Under the pieces are notes generated by a model that did no database searches, was not told the origin of the DNA, and was given only the letters and a program-made list of their open reading frames with translations. A stretch of 64,000 bases of DNA from Salminus brasiliensis (Eukaryota; Chordata; Actinopteri; Characiformes; Bryconidae), in contig NC_132880.1 of NCBI RefSeq assembly GCF_030463535.1, forward strand, positions 26,248,487 to 26,312,486, given 5' to 3'. Positions within the stretch are counted from its first letter, which is position 1. Every line of letters begins with the position of its first letter. The position numbers and the translations under genes were made by a program. Below are positions 60,691-64,000 of the stretch, piece after piece.

Positions 60691-63640
60691 AACCTGACCT
60701 GTAGTCTCAGTTTCCAGACCATCTGGATGTGTTAGCCTCATCAAGTCTGTCAAGATCCATGCAGCGAAATGCCAGATGGGTCCAGCTTCACAAAAATATT
60801 TCCACTCTTGTCCTCTGCTGTTTACATTCACCCGGAAGTTATACGTGGCACTAGAATGTGTGCTTTTCTGGGTCGCGGGACGCTGTCGTTCGGTTTGCTG
60901 CATATGGAAGCACAATGATATCACAGTTATATCAGCACTGGAAATTGTTGAAGACAAAAAAGGCATTGTAAAGGAGAGGTGTTAAGATGTGAAGCGGAAA
61001 TTCAACGTATTTAACCTTCTAACAAATGCCTTCCACTACACTAAGTTGCACCTATTGCTGACAAAGACGTGCAAATGCACGCACAGACAGCTTGTTTTAT
61101 CCATGTGGAGACATACTGTCAATAGAATAGGACACGATTAACGTGCACCTGTTGGCACTATGCCTAATGCCAGATGTGAGCTAGATGGGTATAATGCCCT
61201 CCAGCATTGAGCTATAGGGTAGTGTAACTGTATTCTCTGGAATAATGGTTCTCCATGCAAAGATTTTTGGCAGTTGGCAATGAAGTGAGGTCCTCACTAC
61301 TTTTTGCTTAATGCAATCAAACCCTCACAGCAGAGCTCCAATAGAGAGTAGAAATCCTCCCCTGGACAGTAGAGACAGTAACTCTGACAAAGGCAGGAGT
61401 GATTTCAGACAAAACAATGAAAGAGATGTCCCAATGGTGCAATGGTTCATTTCTGTATAAACCCAGTGAAACGCATAAAACCCATTTTAGTTCAGTAGTT
61501 TAACATCATGTAAACATTCCGTTTACCAGCTTCAGATAGCTCACAGATCTAAATGTCTTTGCGATGTAGAGAATTGTTCTTAAATGATGATCTGCCGATA
61601 CTGATATGTACACCCCCACTTATGTAACACTCTATCCATAATTTATTTCTCTGTAATGCTGATCCATTTGGATTCGGTCCCAATTTCTACCGTTTTAGAA
61701 ATGTTTATGTATCACCATCTGCAGATATCTGCATTAATGACATTGGATAACGACATACAATTCCCATATTAGTGAATCCCTGCATTCAGCAATGTATTTT
61801 ATTAAGAGTGAGAGGGATAAAGTGACATACTAACAACTGAAAATGTTTACTAAAACATACTGTACTAACTGCATTACTATTAGCACTGAGTGTGGAATGG
61901 GTTTCGTTAGAGGTTGATTTACATACTGCATTGGTGTTCTGCAAATACCAGTATTGCCATAATACTTATGAAATGATTACGGTTTGCACCCGTACTGGAT
62001 CGATTTTTGGAAGCGGAGGAAAAAAAGCATTTGATAAAATTCTGTTACAAATAGTCTTATGATGTAAAGTAAAGATGAATATTTGTCATTGTGTGAAAAC
62101 CGTAATGGCGGAAGAACAAAATGTTAAAAACATATAAAAAAAAATATATATATTAGTGATAGAAAACTACAAATGATAGATTGTGCTGGCCTACACGTTA
62201 AAAAAAAAGGTTCTTCGTCTGGGTTTTTTTTTTTAGGATTGGTAAAAAACTTACAAAAATAAAGTAATAGTTCTACATATTGCAACAAAAAGGGTTCTCT
62301 GTAATATTAATTTACATATTGTGATGAAAACACTTTCCACACCACAATATGCTGGATAACCGAACCTGTCAATCACAAAACTGTTTTTACAGAATTGTGT
62401 ATCATGGTAAAATAGTGGAAAATCTAAAACAATGTTTTCTTTGGGGGCATTTTTGCTGCACAACCTGCATGTGCAAGTACCTCTTCTCCACTTTACAACT
62501 TATATATATATATTTGTATAACAGTGTCTCAGGCATCAGGCAGCTTATTCATAACTATAAGGTGTAACCGTTCTGCAATGTATTTGTAAGAGGCATTCAA
62601 CAACTCTTTACAAGGTTCTCTAGAATGGAGCGTTTCATATCAAACCCCATCTGAATGATTTTGTTTACATCTTAATTATTTACTGACGCAGAGACTTTAG
62701 TCTCCTTATGTGGAAATTCTCCTTTTCAATGAACAAATTACAGATGAACAGAGGCTGTTCTGTCGGTCATTAGTCAGTCATATGCATCAGATTTACAGTA
62801 ATGCATGGTTTACATATGTACAATAGCAGAAAAAAAAATTTGCCATGTGTCTATTGCTGTTTATCTGTTGTAGCTTGTACATGTAGATCCTGAGCAGGGC
62901 TGCAAGACAAGGACAGAGTGCTGGAGTTGCGCCTATAACATGACTGCGTACTCTTTGTAACAGACTGGTCATGCTGATCACGACAGATAGTAAACAAACA
63001 CTGTGATTGGTCAGAGGTTGATGTGCATACTGCAGCCACCTGTGAAGGCCAGTATTGCTATAACCACTAACAGATAATCAGACATGGTACCGATCCGAAC
63101 GAACTCGACCCGATTCTCCCTAAAAATCACACATTACATTGTAAATTAGAGCAAATTAGATCAGGTGTGGGTGATCAGTCAAACACATCACAAAACGTTA
63201 CTATACTTTCAATGCGCGATGTCAATATTTCTCTTCTCGAAATTTAGGAAGTCGGAACAGAGAAAATAAATAAATAAATAATTTAACATAAAAAATATTT
63301 AAATAAATTCTTTTTTTAAAATAAATAACATAATGTGTGTGTGTATATATATATAACATATATATAAACTCTATTCTCTAATACTGAGGAAAGTACTTAA
63401 CACGATAACGATAGACATCGTCATATTGCCCAGCCCAGCGTTCAACCATCACTAACGACATTACAACGTCACATGAAAACAGTAAAGGCTGAACAGTGTG
63501 TAATATATAAATAAACACACACTCTCTAAATGTCACGCTTAAAAACACTATAATATGCTGACCAACGGTCTTCTGGCATTGCAAATAAAAAGCCAGAGGC
63601 TCTGGGAGATCAGGGCTGGCGGTATACATGGTGTAAATGC
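60691..63640. other. unassigned DNA upstream of znf646
   Basis: No exon is convincing. Segments at about 61908-61975 and 63012-63065 are related (GAGGTTGAT, CATACTGCA, CCAGTATTGC), so a dispersed repeat is present twice; 61580-61790 has hAT-like phrases (GCCGATACTGATATG, CAGATATCTGC). The 60776-60985 plus-strand open frame has no domain. Confidence 0.4.
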
Positions 63641-63960
63641 AGGGAACGCGCGGAGCTGCAGTGTTTACTTTTCTCATTTGCCCAACAGCAAGGAGCTCGG
63701 CCCCACTTCGACGAATTAAACACTACAGCAATTCATACGAAACACGTCCAAACTCCAACTAAATAAATGAACACCGCCCAATCATTCATTATACACAGAA
63801 ATGACACATCTAACAGCTGTTTGTTGTTTTTTTTTTCTATCGCTAACACACTGCGGGGGGAAACGCACGCATGCTTAGCGGCTGTGCACGGGATAAAATA
63901 GACAGCGCACTTACAATGAAATGCTCTGAAACTGCGAACTGTGCAAGTTCGGAAACGGTG
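63641..63960 (-). promoter_or_regulatory. candidate first exon/promoter of znf646 or a neighbour
   Basis: CpG density rises again (GGAACGCGCGGAGC, AAACGCACGCATGC). On the minus strand a consensus donor CATT|GTAAGTGCG places an exon end at 63915. If this is a noncoding first exon of znf646, the gene's first intron would be about 7 kb. No transcript evidence is available. Confidence 0.3.
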
Positions 63961-64000
63961 TATTTTTGTCTAAATTGTGCTTATAAGTGTGACCTTGGCC

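Noticed and set aside
60776..60985. 69-codon plus-strand frame near the CpG block, and a ten-codon ATG frame at 60672
   Set aside because: No recognised domain; start and splice evidence absent. Kept only as part of a possible promoter region.

Overview
The window is vertebrate nuclear DNA, almost certainly from a ray-finned (teleost) fish. The evidence is a syntaxin-1B gene and a ZNF646-type multi-finger gene with GT-AG introns, Tc1/mariner, hAT and Harbinger-like DNA transposons, tRNA-derived fish SINEs, long (TA)n and (CA)n runs, and minisatellites in most larger introns. The SINE type would fit an otophysan fish (characin or catfish side), but that is a guess from remembered repeat style.

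Left part, 1-38.3 kb, + strand: stx1b. Exons 2-10 can be read directly (3258-31904). With the missing ten-residue first exon, which must lie upstream of base 1, they give 288 residues, the normal length of syntaxin-1B. Intron 1 (3' part only) and intron 2 hold possible conserved noncoding blocks and a cluster of DNA transposons, including a hAT element with a perfect 8-bp target duplication. Introns 3, 4, 5, 6, 8 and 9 each carry their own, mutually unrelated tandem repeat. After the stop at 31904 comes a long, U- and dinucleotide-rich 3' UTR with candidate polyadenylation signals at 32119, 35147, 36096 and 38309 and a G-rich (G-quadruplex-like) block at 35851-35937.

Middle, about 38.3-47.8 kb: intergenic. 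I see no gene, only mobile-element debris: a SINE (39905-40171), a LINE-like tail, an almost complete but dead Tc1-like transposon with terminal TA duplications (42922-44180), a second Tc1 remnant next to it and a hAT-like remnant.

Right part, about 47.8-64 kb, - strand: znf646-like gene, convergent with stx1b. Three coding exons (56544-54059, 53603-52464, 51348-50352) join in frame into about 1,540 residues with about 31 C2H2-type fingers. A probable 5' UTR exon is at 56759-56664, and possible promoter/first-exon regions are near 60.6 kb and 63.9 kb.

The two genes do not act in one pathway as far as the sequence shows. Syntaxin-1B is the neuronal plasma-membrane Q-SNARE of synaptic vesicle fusion; the zinc-finger protein is a presumed nuclear DNA-binding protein. 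Their proximity is best read as conserved linkage: STX1B and ZNF646 are also close neighbours on human chromosome 16p11.2. I found no RNA gene and no CRISPR array. The nearest thing to a novelty is the set of intron-specific minisatellites, two of which stay open as long reading frames.
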